Shown: positions 1-6,980, numbered from the stretch's first letter. The stretch: DNA of 8,730 bases from Sulfurimonadaceae bacterium (GCA_030610325.1 JAUWRZ010000061.1:1-8730); one strand, 5' to 3'. Notes: generated by a model from the letters alone, not told the origin. Numbers and translations are program-made.

Positions 1-1008
1 AGTGACATCATCAAATGCGATACTTAGATGCTCTTCATCGCAGATCACACCACTAGCCCCTATTGTCGAAGCGATACGGCCCCAGTTCGGGTCTTCTCCG
101 TAAAGCGCCGTCTTTACCAACAGCGAGTCAGAGAGTGCCTTGGCAGCTTTCTCAGCCTCATGGTCGTTGATCGCACCGCTTACTTTATAGGTCACCAGTT
201 TTGTAGCACCCTCCCCATCTTTGACCATCTGCTTGGCCAGATGCAGCATGATGGCGTGTAGTGCTTCTTTAAACGCAGCATGATCGAAGGCTCCACTCTT
301 ACCGTTGGCAAGAAGCATGACCGTATCGTTTGTCGATGTATCTCCATCCACACTCGCCGCATTGAACGTCTCAGGTGTGACTTCATCGAGGACAAGCTGC
401 ATCGTCTCTGCATCCACCTCGGCATCTGTCGTGATAAAACAGAGCATCGTAGCCATCGCCGGGTCGATCATACCTGCACCTTTGGCCATCGCTCCCATAC
501 GGAAACTACTCCCATCATCAAGAGTGACTTCCATAGCGATCCGCTTGGCAAAAGTATCTGTCGTCATGATCGCTTCTGATGCGGCGACTGCATCTTTGAT
601 ACCGAGGTCAAACTGCTCTGCACCGGCTATCAGCTTTGCTTTGGGAAGACGTGAACCGATGACACCGGTAGAACTCATCAGCGGTTCGATGATCTGAGGA
701 AGACGCCCTGCAACTGCAGTCAGGATCTCGTCAATATCGGTGATACCGGCCTTTCCAGTCATAGCATTCGCGTTCTTGGCATTCATCAGGACGAAGTTGG
801 TCTGAAAATCACCTTTGGCACGAAAATGGCGTATTGGAGCCGCCGTCATCTTGTTTGTGGTAAAGACAGAAGCCACTTTGCACATCCTGTCTGAGTAGAT
901 GAACGCCATATCTTTGGCACCTTCAGCCTTTAGACCGGCTGCGATACCATCAGCAAAAAAACCATCGGCAGCACAGACAGCTCCTTCGATCTCTTCTAGC
1001 TTATACAT
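1..1008 (-). CDS. argJ: ArgJ, bifunctional glutamate N-acetyltransferase / amino-acid acetyltransferase (3' end cut off by window edge)
   Basis: ArgJ moves the acetyl group from N-acetylornithine to glutamate, recycling acetyl in arginine synthesis; bifunctional members also use acetyl-CoA. The 336 visible residues begin MYKLEEIEG and show the family landmarks: VFTTNKMTAAP (residues 48-58), the oxyanion segment SSTGVIG (112-118), and GMIDPAMATMLC (179-190), in which Thr187 is the expected nucleophile and autocleavage site between alpha and beta chains. GEDPNWGR (304-311) is also typical. The family is about 400 residues, so roughly 60 C-terminal residues lie beyond position 1. The start is the ATG at 1006-1008: AGGAG lies 7 nt upstream (1016-1020), and the first 8 nt overlap the end of the K+ channel gene, which implies coupled translation. 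Whether it is mono- or bifunctional cannot be read from sequence. No frameshift is visible. Confidence 0.96.
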   Translation of the reverse strand, partial: MYKLEEIEGAVCAADGFFADGIAAGLKAEGAKDMAFIYSDRMCKVASVFTTNKMTAAPIRHFRAKGDFQTNFVLMNAKNANAMTGKAGITDIDEILTAVAGRLPQIIEPLMSSTGVIGSRLPKAKLIAGAEQFDLGIKDAVAASEAIMTTDTFAKRIAMEVTLDDGSSFRMGAMAKGAGMIDPAMATMLCFITTDAEVDAETMQLVLDEVTPETFNAASVDGDTSTNDTVMLLANGKSGAFDHAAFKEALHAIMLHLAKQMVKDGEGATKLVTYKVSGAINDHEAEKAAKALSDSLLVKTALYGEDPNWGRIASTIGASGVICDEEHLSIAFDDVT

Positions 1009-2134
1009 AACGCATCTCCTCCGGTTTTGAACGTTTTCTTACTATCTCTTTCGTCATCGTTATCGCCTTTTGGGTACCGATGACAAGTAGTTTTGACTCA
1101 CTGGTCACAAGCATCTCCCCTTTTGGCATCGCGATGAACTTCCCGCCTTTTTGTGTCGCACCGACGACAGAGACATTGACTATCTGACGAAGATGTGTCT
1201 CTTTAAGCTTTTTGAGGACCATCCAACTAAACTTGGGGACAAAGATCTCCTCCATATCAAGAGGGGTATCACTCTTATAGAGGAACTCCTCAAGCAGGTT
1301 CTCCATATCTGGACGGGCTGCCATAGCGGTAATACGCTGCGCTGTCAGTTTTGTTGGTGACACCACAGTATCTGCACCCAGTTTTTTAAGTTTTTCGACA
1401 TCACTCATATGTTCTGCCGAACTGATGACATTATATGGACGCGGCAAAAAGTGCTCTTTCTCAAAGAGACGGACTGATGCTATCAGTGCGATATTGTCCG
1501 CGATCGAGTCCGAAAGGGTGATAAGTCCATTCGCGGAGCTCAGATGTGCCTTGAGCATGGTGATCTCCGTGTGCGGTTCAGACTGGAGATAGTAGGGGTA
1601 TCGGTAACGTTCAGCGATCTCTTCCATATCCTCACGGGGATCGATCACGACAAAGGGGATGTTGTTCTTACGCAACTGCTTTGTCACCTCGATCGTATAA
1701 TGGTTGTGGTAACAGACCACGAAGTGTTTTTTAAGTCGTGCGATCCGATATAACATGGCACGCTCCTTTAAGATTCTGGCTATGTCTCCACGATTGAGTT
1801 CAGCTACAAGGATACCGATAGCACTGGAGAAGACAGCAAATCCGGCAATGACCAGCGTGATCGTAAAGATACGCCCTGCTGTGGATATGGGTGCGATCTC
1901 ACCAAAACCGACTGTCGTAAATGTAATACCAGTCTGATAGATAGCATCAAAAATGGTAAAATCGTCGATGATGATATAACCGATGGTACCGAGAAGCATC
2001 GTAAGGACAGTCAGGATCAGAGGTAATCGAAAGGGTTGAAGGTGTCCGTATAGTTCAGGGAGAAGTTCGTATTCAGGTTTGGGAGAACGCTCCCACCTGA
2101 GAAAGTTTCGAATCTTTCTATAGAAGAGATTCAA
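1001..2134 (-). CDS. Two-TM potassium channel with cytoplasmic RCK (TrkA-N/TrkA-C) domain, HpKchA-like
   Basis: This is a predicted inner-membrane K+ channel subunit of 377 residues; such channels are tetrameric. The first membrane helix lies at about 37-56 and the second at about 88-112. Between them is a pore loop with selectivity filter TTVGFGE (73-79), the GFG form of GYG. An RCK N-domain follows at about 136-260 and a C-domain (TrkA-C) at about 300-358. The Rossmann segment reads HFVVCYHNHYTIEV (137-150) and lacks the GxGxxG loop, although VVIDPRED (162-169) keeps an acidic residue after strand 2; ligand binding may be altered. The start is TTG at 2132-2134, because an in-frame TAA lies 9 nt upstream and no ATG occurs before residue 43; the ribosome-binding site is weak. 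It sits between rpmB and argJ. From memory, H. pylori kchA (HP0490) has similar length and also adjoins rpmB. Confidence 0.9.
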   Translation of the reverse strand: MNLFYRKIRNFLRWERSPKPEYELLPELYGHLQPFRLPLILTVLTMLLGTIGYIIIDDFTIFDAIYQTGITFTTVGFGEIAPISTAGRIFTITLVIAGFAVFSSAIGILVAELNRGDIARILKERAMLYRIARLKKHFVVCYHNHYTIEVTKQLRKNNIPFVVIDPREDMEEIAERYRYPYYLQSEPHTEITMLKAHLSSANGLITLSDSIADNIALIASVRLFEKEHFLPRPYNVISSAEHMSDVEKLKKLGADTVVSPTKLTAQRITAMAARPDMENLLEEFLYKSDTPLDMEEIFVPKFSWMVLKKLKETHLRQIVNVSVVGATQKGGKFIAMPKGEMLVTSESKLLVIGTQKAITMTKEIVRKRSKPEEMRYV

Positions 2135-2150
2135 ATCAAGACTTTATTTG

Positions 2151-2339
2151 TTAGGCGTTTTTTTTCAGTGTACGAAGCTCTTTAGCGGAAATCTTTATCT
2201 TTTTCGTAGTACCGTCTTCCAGGGTGATACGAACAGTTCTCAGGTTAGGCAAAAAACGTCTTTTTGTTCTGTTCTTTGCATGAGAGACATTGTTTCCGCT
2301 CATTGGGCCTTTACCACTAATAGCACATTTTCTTGCCAT
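2151..2339 (-). CDS. rpmB: 50S ribosomal protein L28
   Basis: L28 is a small basic protein of the large ribosomal subunit. The 62-residue product begins [12 protein letters not shown] and continues with [19 protein letters not shown], the standard L28 core, and ends with a Lys-rich tail. Length matches the short form found in Campylobacterota. Only one cysteine (Cys5) is present, so the zinc-binding CxxC form is not encoded here. The start is firm: AAGGAG sits 7 nt before the ATG at 2337-2339, and a TATAAT box lies about 33 nt upstream. It is the first gene of the minus-strand cluster and ends 16 nt before the K+ channel start, so the two are probably co-transcribed. Confidence 0.97.
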   Translation of the reverse strand: MARKCAISGKGPMSGNNVSHAKNRTKRRFLPNLRTVRITLEDGTTKKIKISAKELRTLKKNA

Positions 2340-2371
2340 CTTGGGGCTCCTTGCGTAAATTTTAGTGGCGA

Positions 2372-2377
2372 ATTATA
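2372..2377 (-). promoter_or_regulatory. Putative sigma-70 -10 box for rpmB
   Basis: A perfect TATAAT reads on the minus strand, 32 nt before the rpmB ATG. That predicts a leader of about 25 nt carrying the AAGGAG site. No good -35 hexamer is seen at 17 nt, but Campylobacterota sigma-70 promoters commonly lack one. The box is seen directly; the activity is inferred. Confidence 0.6.
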
Positions 2378-2489
2378 TCGACTGGAAACAAAAGATGACC
2401 TTAAAGATACCAGCCTGCTTCGACTTAACCGTATCAGCTATGCAACAGCACTCAAAAAGGTGCTTAGCGATCACACTGCCTGTTAGCAC

Positions 2490-2495
2490 TATAAT
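2490..2495 (+). promoter_or_regulatory. Candidate -10 box (TATAAT) for the HDOD-STAS/CheX operon
   Basis: An exact TATAAT on the plus strand lies 56 nt before the GTG start at 2552. No clear -35 is visible. It competes with the TAGAAT at 2518-2523 as the real promoter element; both may be used. The assignment rests only on the motif and on its position in a divergent gap. Confidence 0.4.
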
Positions 2496-2517
2496 GCTCT
2501 TTTTAGTGAAAGAACGG

Positions 2518-2523
2518 TAGAAT
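2518..2523 (+). promoter_or_regulatory. Candidate -10 box (TAGAAT) for the HDOD-STAS/CheX operon
   Basis: TAGAAT lies 28 nt before the GTG start, preceded by CGG and followed by an A-rich stretch ending AAAATC. The same arrangement (CGC-TAGAAT, then AAAAATC) occurs 25 nt before rpe at 4822-4827. The shared context favours this box over the upstream TATAAT, but this is inference from two instances. Confidence 0.45.
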
Positions 2524-2551
2524 CTAACAAAATCCCAAGATAGAGACAGTC

Positions 2552-3349
2552 GTGGTAACAGAAAAAGAGATACAGCACTACATCGATAAGATCCCGCCGA
2601 CACCAGCCGTCTTAAAACAGACACTGGCATTCATCAATAAGGGAGACCTGACAAAAGCTGCCAAAGCTGCGCAGGAAGACCCTGCCCTGAGAAGCTATCT
2701 CAAGATCTTGGTAAACCGTCCCATCTTTGGTTTCAAGAGTGAGGTCAGTAACCTACCCCAGATCTTTGGGATCTTAGGCACTTCAGGCGCACAGCAGGTC
2801 CTATACAACTATATGATGTCGCTGTTAAGTCCCGATTCATGGCATCTGTTCAAGCTTAATGAACTCTCTTTTCATGAGCTACAGGCCCATCTGAGTCGAA
2901 AATGGCACAACATACTTGAGCATGAGGGCATCGATGACAAAGATATTGAAAGTGCTATCACCCTGCTACCTGCATCTATTATTGTCTGTGAGGCACTCTT
3001 TAAGGATAAGCAAGAGGAGATCGCGCTTCTACGCTCGACAAAAGCACTTGATTACAACACTATCTTAAAGCGCCTCAGCGGTAAGGACCTATTTGATATC
3101 TCTGAGGAGATCGCGACCTCCTGGGAGATGCCCCAGATCGTCATAGACCTGGTGCACGCTGCATCGGGGCTTCATCCTTCAAGTGACACAACAGTCGGTA
3201 AGCTTGGCAGATGGATGCATCTTCTACTCTTTTTCGAGCTCTCAAGGGAGAACTATGTCAAAGCGGGACTCAACGATTTCCTTGACTTCGACATCGATTA
3301 TGTCGAAGCCATCTATGAACCGTTCACTACATTGATGGATGTCCAGTGA
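2552..3349 (+). CDS. HDOD-domain signalling protein
   Basis: HDOD domains are HD-related helical domains that usually lack the metal-dependent phosphohydrolase residues and act as regulatory or scaffolding modules in bacterial signalling. The 265-residue product has the typical HDOD opening at 13-30 (KIPPTPAVLKQTLAFINK), then the helix containing QEDPALRSYLKILVNRPIFG (41-60), the LPQIFGILGTSGAQQVL region (68-84), and further helices to about 230. No signal peptide or membrane segment is seen, so it is probably cytoplasmic. The start is GTG at 2552-2554; an in-frame TAA at 2525-2527 precedes it, no ATG lies between, and only a weak GAGA site is upstream. Its TGA overlaps the GTG of the next gene, so the two products are probably made together and may interact. 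The exact role is unknown; chemotaxis or motility control is suggested by the CheX module next door. Confidence 0.85.
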   Translation: MVTEKEIQHYIDKIPPTPAVLKQTLAFINKGDLTKAAKAAQEDPALRSYLKILVNRPIFGFKSEVSNLPQIFGILGTSGAQQVLYNYMMSLLSPDSWHLFKLNELSFHELQAHLSRKWHNILEHEGIDDKDIESAITLLPASIIVCEALFKDKQEEIALLRSTKALDYNTILKRLSGKDLFDISEEIATSWEMPQIVIDLVHAASGLHPSSDTTVGKLGRWMHLLLFFELSRENYVKAGLNDFLDFDIDYVEAIYEPFTTLMDVQ

Positions 3350-4740
3350 GAGCAGTCGTCAAAAACCGTATCGGCGTACTTACCCCTCAGGGTTTCATCG
3401 ATGGTATCAATGCCCCCTCTTTCCTGACACTTGATGATCTGCGTGCTACAGAACAGCTCAATGTCGACTTACTGCTTATCTCTCTGAAAAAAGTGATATT
3501 TTTCAATAGAAATGGTCTGGATATCTTTGTAAAAGCGCTAAACAACCTGCATACAAAGATGAAGGTGGCTGTCGGCTTTTGTGATTATGACCATAAAAAA
3601 TATAGTGCGATCATGAAGTTCTATGGTAATAAAGTCACATTCTCACTTTTCCGGACCCAGAAGATAGCGGAGTTGTTTGTCGCTTCCAATAAGTCAGAGA
3701 GTCATGATGTACTACTATACAACGATGACCCTTCCCAGCGTTCAGCGATGGCCATAGAGCTCTTTGATCACGGACATAATCCTGTCATCGCCCAGAGCCA
3801 GAAGGAGTTTAATGAGAAGAAGCAGAACAAGGATGCCTACTATGCCATCATCGATGACACCTACCTCGGTCTTGTCGGTCAAAATATCGCTACCCGGATC
3901 ACCGGGAATGCCATCATCTATACGTTAAACGGTTTTCTTGATGCCGAGATAGCAGAAGACTTCAATATCTCCTATCATAACAACTCACTCAATGTAGGCT
4001 TCCGACTCTTTATCTTCGATGCCTATAAAGTCATCTCGATGAACATCCATGCACTAAACTTCTTTGCGCGCCTCTCCGCTGCTGCAGCAGAGTACAATAC
4101 GACGATCTGCTTTATCGGACTCTCATTTAAGAAGACACCGGAAACGTTCAAGAACGATCTCGAAGATGCTGGGATCATGTTCTTTGATGAGATGGATGAT
4201 ATCTTAAAAGATAAAGAGATGCTTGAGGAACTTGGTGCCAGTAGTGCCGCCATGGGAAAAAGCAAACGTGCGTTGAACAAGGTCGTCGTCAACGAACTGC
4301 CACGCTTCATCGAAGCGACTGTCGCCACTATGGAGATGATGACGAACGCAAAAGCGGTAAAAAAGGCAGCGCAGGTGCAGCTTCTGGACTTAGAGTCGCA
4401 AGAAGATAAGATAGCCAGCTCTATCGGTTTCTATGGTGATATAGACGGGATGATCATCCTTGTCTTTCCAAAAGCCATCGCAAAGAAGTCTTGTGAACTG
4501 CTTATCGGTGAGGCGACTGATGATATGGAGCAGATACTCGATTCACTTGCTGAGTTTGTCAATATCATCGGGGGTCGTGTCAAAGCACTGCTCTCAGAAC
4601 AGAAAGTCAAGGTCGACATCACCCTGCCCCGGACCTATCAAAACATCCCCGATCTGCTGGAAGTCATAGCACAAAAACGCGGGGTGCAGGTCGACCTGGC
4701 ATTTGACAGTGACAGTTTCACCTTCTTTCTCACACGTTGA
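3346..4740 (+). CDS. STAS / partial receiver-like / STAS protein with C-terminal CheX-type phosphatase domain
   Basis: This 464-residue, probably cytoplasmic signalling protein has no membrane segment. Region 5-115 resembles a STAS domain. Residues 120-175 look like the first half of a response-regulator receiver (DVLLYNDDPSQR, then YYAIIDD). Region 184-285 is a second STAS-like domain. Residues 312-464 resemble CheX, which dephosphorylates CheY-P: Asp399, Glu403 and Asn406 in DSLAEFVNII fit the CheC/CheX signature [DS]xxxExxN, and Pro428 lies near the expected distance. At the position where SpoIIAA has its phosphorylated serine, the first STAS has RNG (55-57) and the second NIH (233-235), so classical serine phosphoregulation seems absent. 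The GTG start at 3346-3348 overlaps the HDOD stop by 4 nt, which implies coupled translation. The CheX assignment is good and the STAS calls moderate; the receiver remnant is tentative. Confidence 0.8.
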   Translation: MRAVVKNRIGVLTPQGFIDGINAPSFLTLDDLRATEQLNVDLLLISLKKVIFFNRNGLDIFVKALNNLHTKMKVAVGFCDYDHKKYSAIMKFYGNKVTFSLFRTQKIAELFVASNKSESHDVLLYNDDPSQRSAMAIELFDHGHNPVIAQSQKEFNEKKQNKDAYYAIIDDTYLGLVGQNIATRITGNAIIYTLNGFLDAEIAEDFNISYHNNSLNVGFRLFIFDAYKVISMNIHALNFFARLSAAAAEYNTTICFIGLSFKKTPETFKNDLEDAGIMFFDEMDDILKDKEMLEELGASSAAMGKSKRALNKVVVNELPRFIEATVATMEMMTNAKAVKKAAQVQLLDLESQEDKIASSIGFYGDIDGMIILVFPKAIAKKSCELLIGEATDDMEQILDSLAEFVNIIGGRVKALLSEQKVKVDITLPRTYQNIPDLLEVIAQKRGVQVDLAFDSDSFTFFLTR

Positions 4741-4852
4741 TGGTAAACGGCTCCCCTTAACACTTTCACTTAGCACAGATGGACGATCAGCTAAGCCAAG
4801 CCGATCTCATCTCTTTTTCGCTAGAATACGATAAAAATCATCAAGGCCCTTT
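4741..4852 (+). promoter_or_regulatory. Intergenic region with rpe promoter (TAGAAT -10 at 4822-4827)
   Basis: The gap holds a TAGAAT box 25 nt before the rpe ATG, in a context matching that before the HDOD gene. AAGG at 4843-4846, 6 nt before the ATG, is the probable ribosome-binding site. A 6-bp inverted repeat CTTAGC/GCTAAG (4769-4774 and 4790-4795, 15-nt loop) is present, but no T-run follows directly, so it is a poor intrinsic terminator. The rpe group is therefore inferred to have its own promoter, with possible read-through from the upstream operon. Confidence 0.5.
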
Positions 4853-5494
4853 ATGATCGTAGCTCCAAGTGTGCTCTCTGCCGATTTTGGCAACCTCGAA
4901 CGTGATGTCAAAGCAATATGTGAAGCAGGTTGTGACCTTGTCCATGTAGATGTTATGGACGGTCACTTCGTTCCCAATATGACCATCGGACCCGTCGTCG
5001 TCTCTGCCATCGCCAAAGCAGCCACCAAACCACTGGACATCCACCTTATGGTCGAGAACAACACATTTTTTGTAGATCTCTATGCCCCTTTAAAACCGGG
5101 TTATATCACCTTTCATATCGAAGAGGAGAAGAACCCACATCGACTTGTCCAGTATATCCGTTCACTGGGTATCAAGGCTGGGGTCGTCCTTAATCCTCAT
5201 ACACCCGCAGAAGCTGTCGAGTATCTGTTGAGTGATCTCGATATGGTCCTTGTGATGAGCGTCAACCCAGGATTTGGCGGTCAAAAGTTCATCCCTACTG
5301 TTGTTGAGAAGATAAGACGTCTCAAGACACTTCGTGACAAGATCAATCCTGAGTGTCTCATCGAGATCGATGGTGGTGTCACAAACAACAATATAGAGAT
5401 GCTTCAAGACGCAGGTGTCGATGTCTGTGTCGAAGGAAGCTATGTCTTCAAACATAAGAGCTTTGAACAGGCTATAGAGAGTCTAAAAGTCTAA
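4853..5494 (+). CDS. rpe: Ribulose-phosphate 3-epimerase
   Basis: Rpe interconverts ribulose 5-phosphate and xylulose 5-phosphate in the cytoplasm (pentose phosphate or Calvin-type pathways). The 213-residue product is full length for this TIM-barrel family. It begins MIVAPSVLSADFGNL and carries HVDVMDGHFVPN (31-42), with metal ligands His31 and Asp33, His64 in DIHLMVE, the phosphate loop MSVNPGFGGQ (135-144), and the second catalytic Asp173 in EIDGGV. The phosphate-binding end reads VEGSYVF rather than the commoner AGSAIF, a mild change that keeps the Gly-Ser pair. The start ATG has AAGG 6 nt upstream. It heads the rpe-trpF-exonuclease cluster. From memory, C. jejuni has rpe next to a dnaQ-type gene just past rpmB, so the neighbourhood looks ancestral. 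Confidence 0.97.
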   Translation: MIVAPSVLSADFGNLERDVKAICEAGCDLVHVDVMDGHFVPNMTIGPVVVSAIAKAATKPLDIHLMVENNTFFVDLYAPLKPGYITFHIEEEKNPHRLVQYIRSLGIKAGVVLNPHTPAEAVEYLLSDLDMVLVMSVNPGFGGQKFIPTVVEKIRRLKTLRDKINPECLIEIDGGVTNNNIEMLQDAGVDVCVEGSYVFKHKSFEQAIESLKV

Positions 5495-5537
5495 CGATGC
5501 TTTTATCTTTATGCGATCATAGTACAAAGAGAGATGC

Positions 5538-6128
5538 ATGCGAGTAAAGATCTGCGGTATTACCAATCATAAAGATGCGATTCAGGCCATAACAGCTGGA
5601 GCAGATGCTCTTGGCTTTGTCTTTTATAAAGCGTCCAAACGCTATATCTCTCCCGAAGAGGCAGCGATCATCATCAAAAAGCTTCCCCCTTTTGTCGAGA
5701 AGGTCGCACTCTTTGTCAATGAGGACGCAAATACCATCAATCAGCAATGCAGGCTCTCTGGTGCTACACTTGCACAGATACACTTCGATGCTCCAGACAC
5801 CCTTTTACAGGAACTCAACGTCCCCTACCTTCGTGTCATACGGGCACAGTCACTCGAATATGTCACTCACTACAGTGATGAGTATCGGCTTGTCGATGCC
5901 TTCTGTGAGACTTACGGTGGCTCAGGCAAACGCCTTAACCTTGAGTGGTTTGAGAAGACCGACTGCTCTAAGATCATCCTTGCCGGTGGTTTGAGTCCAG
6001 ACAATCTGAAAGAACTTTCGAAATATGGTTTTTTTGGTGTGGATGTCAGTAGTGGTGTCGAAGCATCTGCTGGAAAGAAAGACCCCCTCAAAGTCAGTCA
6101 TTTCGTAGAGCGAGCTAAAGCCTTATGA
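5538..6128 (+). CDS. trpF: Phosphoribosylanthranilate isomerase
   Basis: TrpF catalyses the Amadori rearrangement of N-(5-phosphoribosyl)anthranilate in tryptophan synthesis. The 196-residue product is a compact TIM barrel with KICGIT (4-9), whose Cys6 is the expected general base, GFVFYKASKRYISPEEA (26-42), Asp120 in RLVDAF as the expected general acid, and the phosphate-binding loops AGGLSPDN (149-156) and GVDVSSGVE (167-175). All catalytic landmarks are intact. The start is ATG at 5538, with a purine-rich AGAGAG a few nt upstream; the nearby ATG at 5534 is out of frame. It lies 43 nt after rpe with no obvious promoter between, and its TGA overlaps the next gene's ATG. No other trp gene is in the window, so trpF sits apart from a trp operon here. 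Confidence 0.96.
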   Translation: MRVKICGITNHKDAIQAITAGADALGFVFYKASKRYISPEEAAIIIKKLPPFVEKVALFVNEDANTINQQCRLSGATLAQIHFDAPDTLLQELNVPYLRVIRAQSLEYVTHYSDEYRLVDAFCETYGGSGKRLNLEWFEKTDCSKIILAGGLSPDNLKELSKYGFFGVDVSSGVEASAGKKDPLKVSHFVERAKAL

Positions 6129-6919
6129 GATTTAGCCACAAAGCTCTAAACAAGTTATCTAAACAGGGACTCAGCTTTGAGGAACTTGACAAAGAGTTTG
6201 AAGAGCCATTCGACCTGGAGATGGAGCTACTTCAAGCACAGGGATTACAGCTTACCCATAAAGAGGAAAAATACTGGTTTGATTCTGCTTTTACTCCTTT
6301 AAAGAGTGCGACATTCTGCATCGTGGATATTGAGACCAATGGATCAAAACCACAGAAGCATCAGATCATCGAGATAGGCGCAGTCAAAGTCTGCAATGAC
6401 AAGATCATCGACCGATTCGAGAGTCTAGTACAGTGTGACAACATCTCATATCATATCAGTGAGATCACCGGGATCACCGTCAAAGACACCAACAATGCCC
6501 CGCCTCTCACAGATGTCCTTCGTGAGTTCCATGAGTTCCTGGGTACATCTATCTTTGTAGCCCATGATGTGAAGTTCGACTACAATTTCATCTCTGCTAT
6601 GATGCAACGCGTTGGACTACTTGAGCTGATGAATCGTTCACTCTGTACCATCGATCTCACCGAACGTACGATCTCATCATACCGCTATGGTCTGGCTTAT
6701 CTCAATGAGCAACTCGAACTCTATAACGAGGCGACCCATCATCGTGCACTATCAGATGCCATCACAGCTGCAAAACTCTTTAAACATACACTGCAGTATC
6801 TTCCCGACGACATCATCACTACTGAAGATCTGATAAATTTCTCTAGAGAGGCAAAACGGTTGAAGCGTCCAAGATTTGATCCGGCGAAGCAAGAGAAAGA
6901 AGAGAAAAGTACTCAATAA
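6125..6919 (+). CDS. DEDDh-family 3'-5' exonuclease (DnaQ / Pol III epsilon-like)
   Basis: This is a predicted Mg2+-dependent exonuclease, probably for DNA proofreading or repair. The 264-residue product has its nuclease core at about 62-228. Motif I is VDIETNG (67-73: Asp68, Glu70), motif II is VAHDVKFDYNF (145-155: Asp152), and motif III is HHRALSDA (205-212: His206, Asp211), so the DEDDh set is complete. Motif II has Asp148 where many relatives have Asn (HNxxFD). A 60-residue charged N-terminal extension precedes the core and a basic tail (240-264) follows it; neither is identified. The ATG at 6125 overlaps the trpF stop in an ATGA arrangement. Campylobacterota genes of this kind are often annotated dnaQ, but I see no obvious clamp-binding motif and cannot tell replicative epsilon from a repair exonuclease, so the symbol is left open. 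Confidence 0.9.
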   Translation: MRFSHKALNKLSKQGLSFEELDKEFEEPFDLEMELLQAQGLQLTHKEEKYWFDSAFTPLKSATFCIVDIETNGSKPQKHQIIEIGAVKVCNDKIIDRFESLVQCDNISYHISEITGITVKDTNNAPPLTDVLREFHEFLGTSIFVAHDVKFDYNFISAMMQRVGLLELMNRSLCTIDLTERTISSYRYGLAYLNEQLELYNEATHHRALSDAITAAKLFKHTLQYLPDDIITTEDLINFSREAKRLKRPRFDPAKQEKEEKSTQ

Positions 6920-6923
6920 GGGA

Positions 6924-6942
6924 TGAAGTCATCTTGACTTCA
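6924..6942. repeat. Inverted repeat just after the exonuclease stop
   Basis: TGAAGTCA and TGACTTCA form a perfect 8-bp stem around a 3-nt TCT loop, 5 nt after the exonuclease stop. No T-run follows (GATGGGAG), so it is not a classic intrinsic terminator; it may protect the mRNA 3' end or be the edge of the structured element. Confidence 0.6.
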
Positions 6943-6980
6943 GATGGGAGAACAATAGCATTACGTCAAGCTTCTTGGAA

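Larger units (their letters stand above)
2340..2551. other. Divergent intergenic region between rpmB and the HDOD gene
   Basis: This 212-nt gap separates rpmB (minus) from the HDOD gene (plus). It holds the rpmB ribosome-binding site and -10 box near its left end and two -10-like boxes for the plus-strand genes near its right end. A 41-codon frame from the ATG at 2394 is open but has no ribosome-binding site and runs through the promoter boxes, so it is not called. No terminator or RNA gene is evident between about 2400 and 2485. Confidence 0.7.

Noticed and set aside
305..697. Plus-strand 130-codon frame opposite argJ
   Set aside because: It is the antisense shadow of a clearly coding ArgJ region with intact catalytic motifs.
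2394..2520. 41-codon plus-strand frame in the divergent promoter region
   Set aside because: No ribosome-binding site, and it runs through the -10-like boxes of the HDOD operon. It has no recognisable product.
4769..4795. CTTAGC/GCTAAG inverted repeat after the STAS/CheX gene as a terminator
   Set aside because: The stem is only 6 bp with a 15-nt loop and is not followed directly by a T-run, so a terminator call is not supported.
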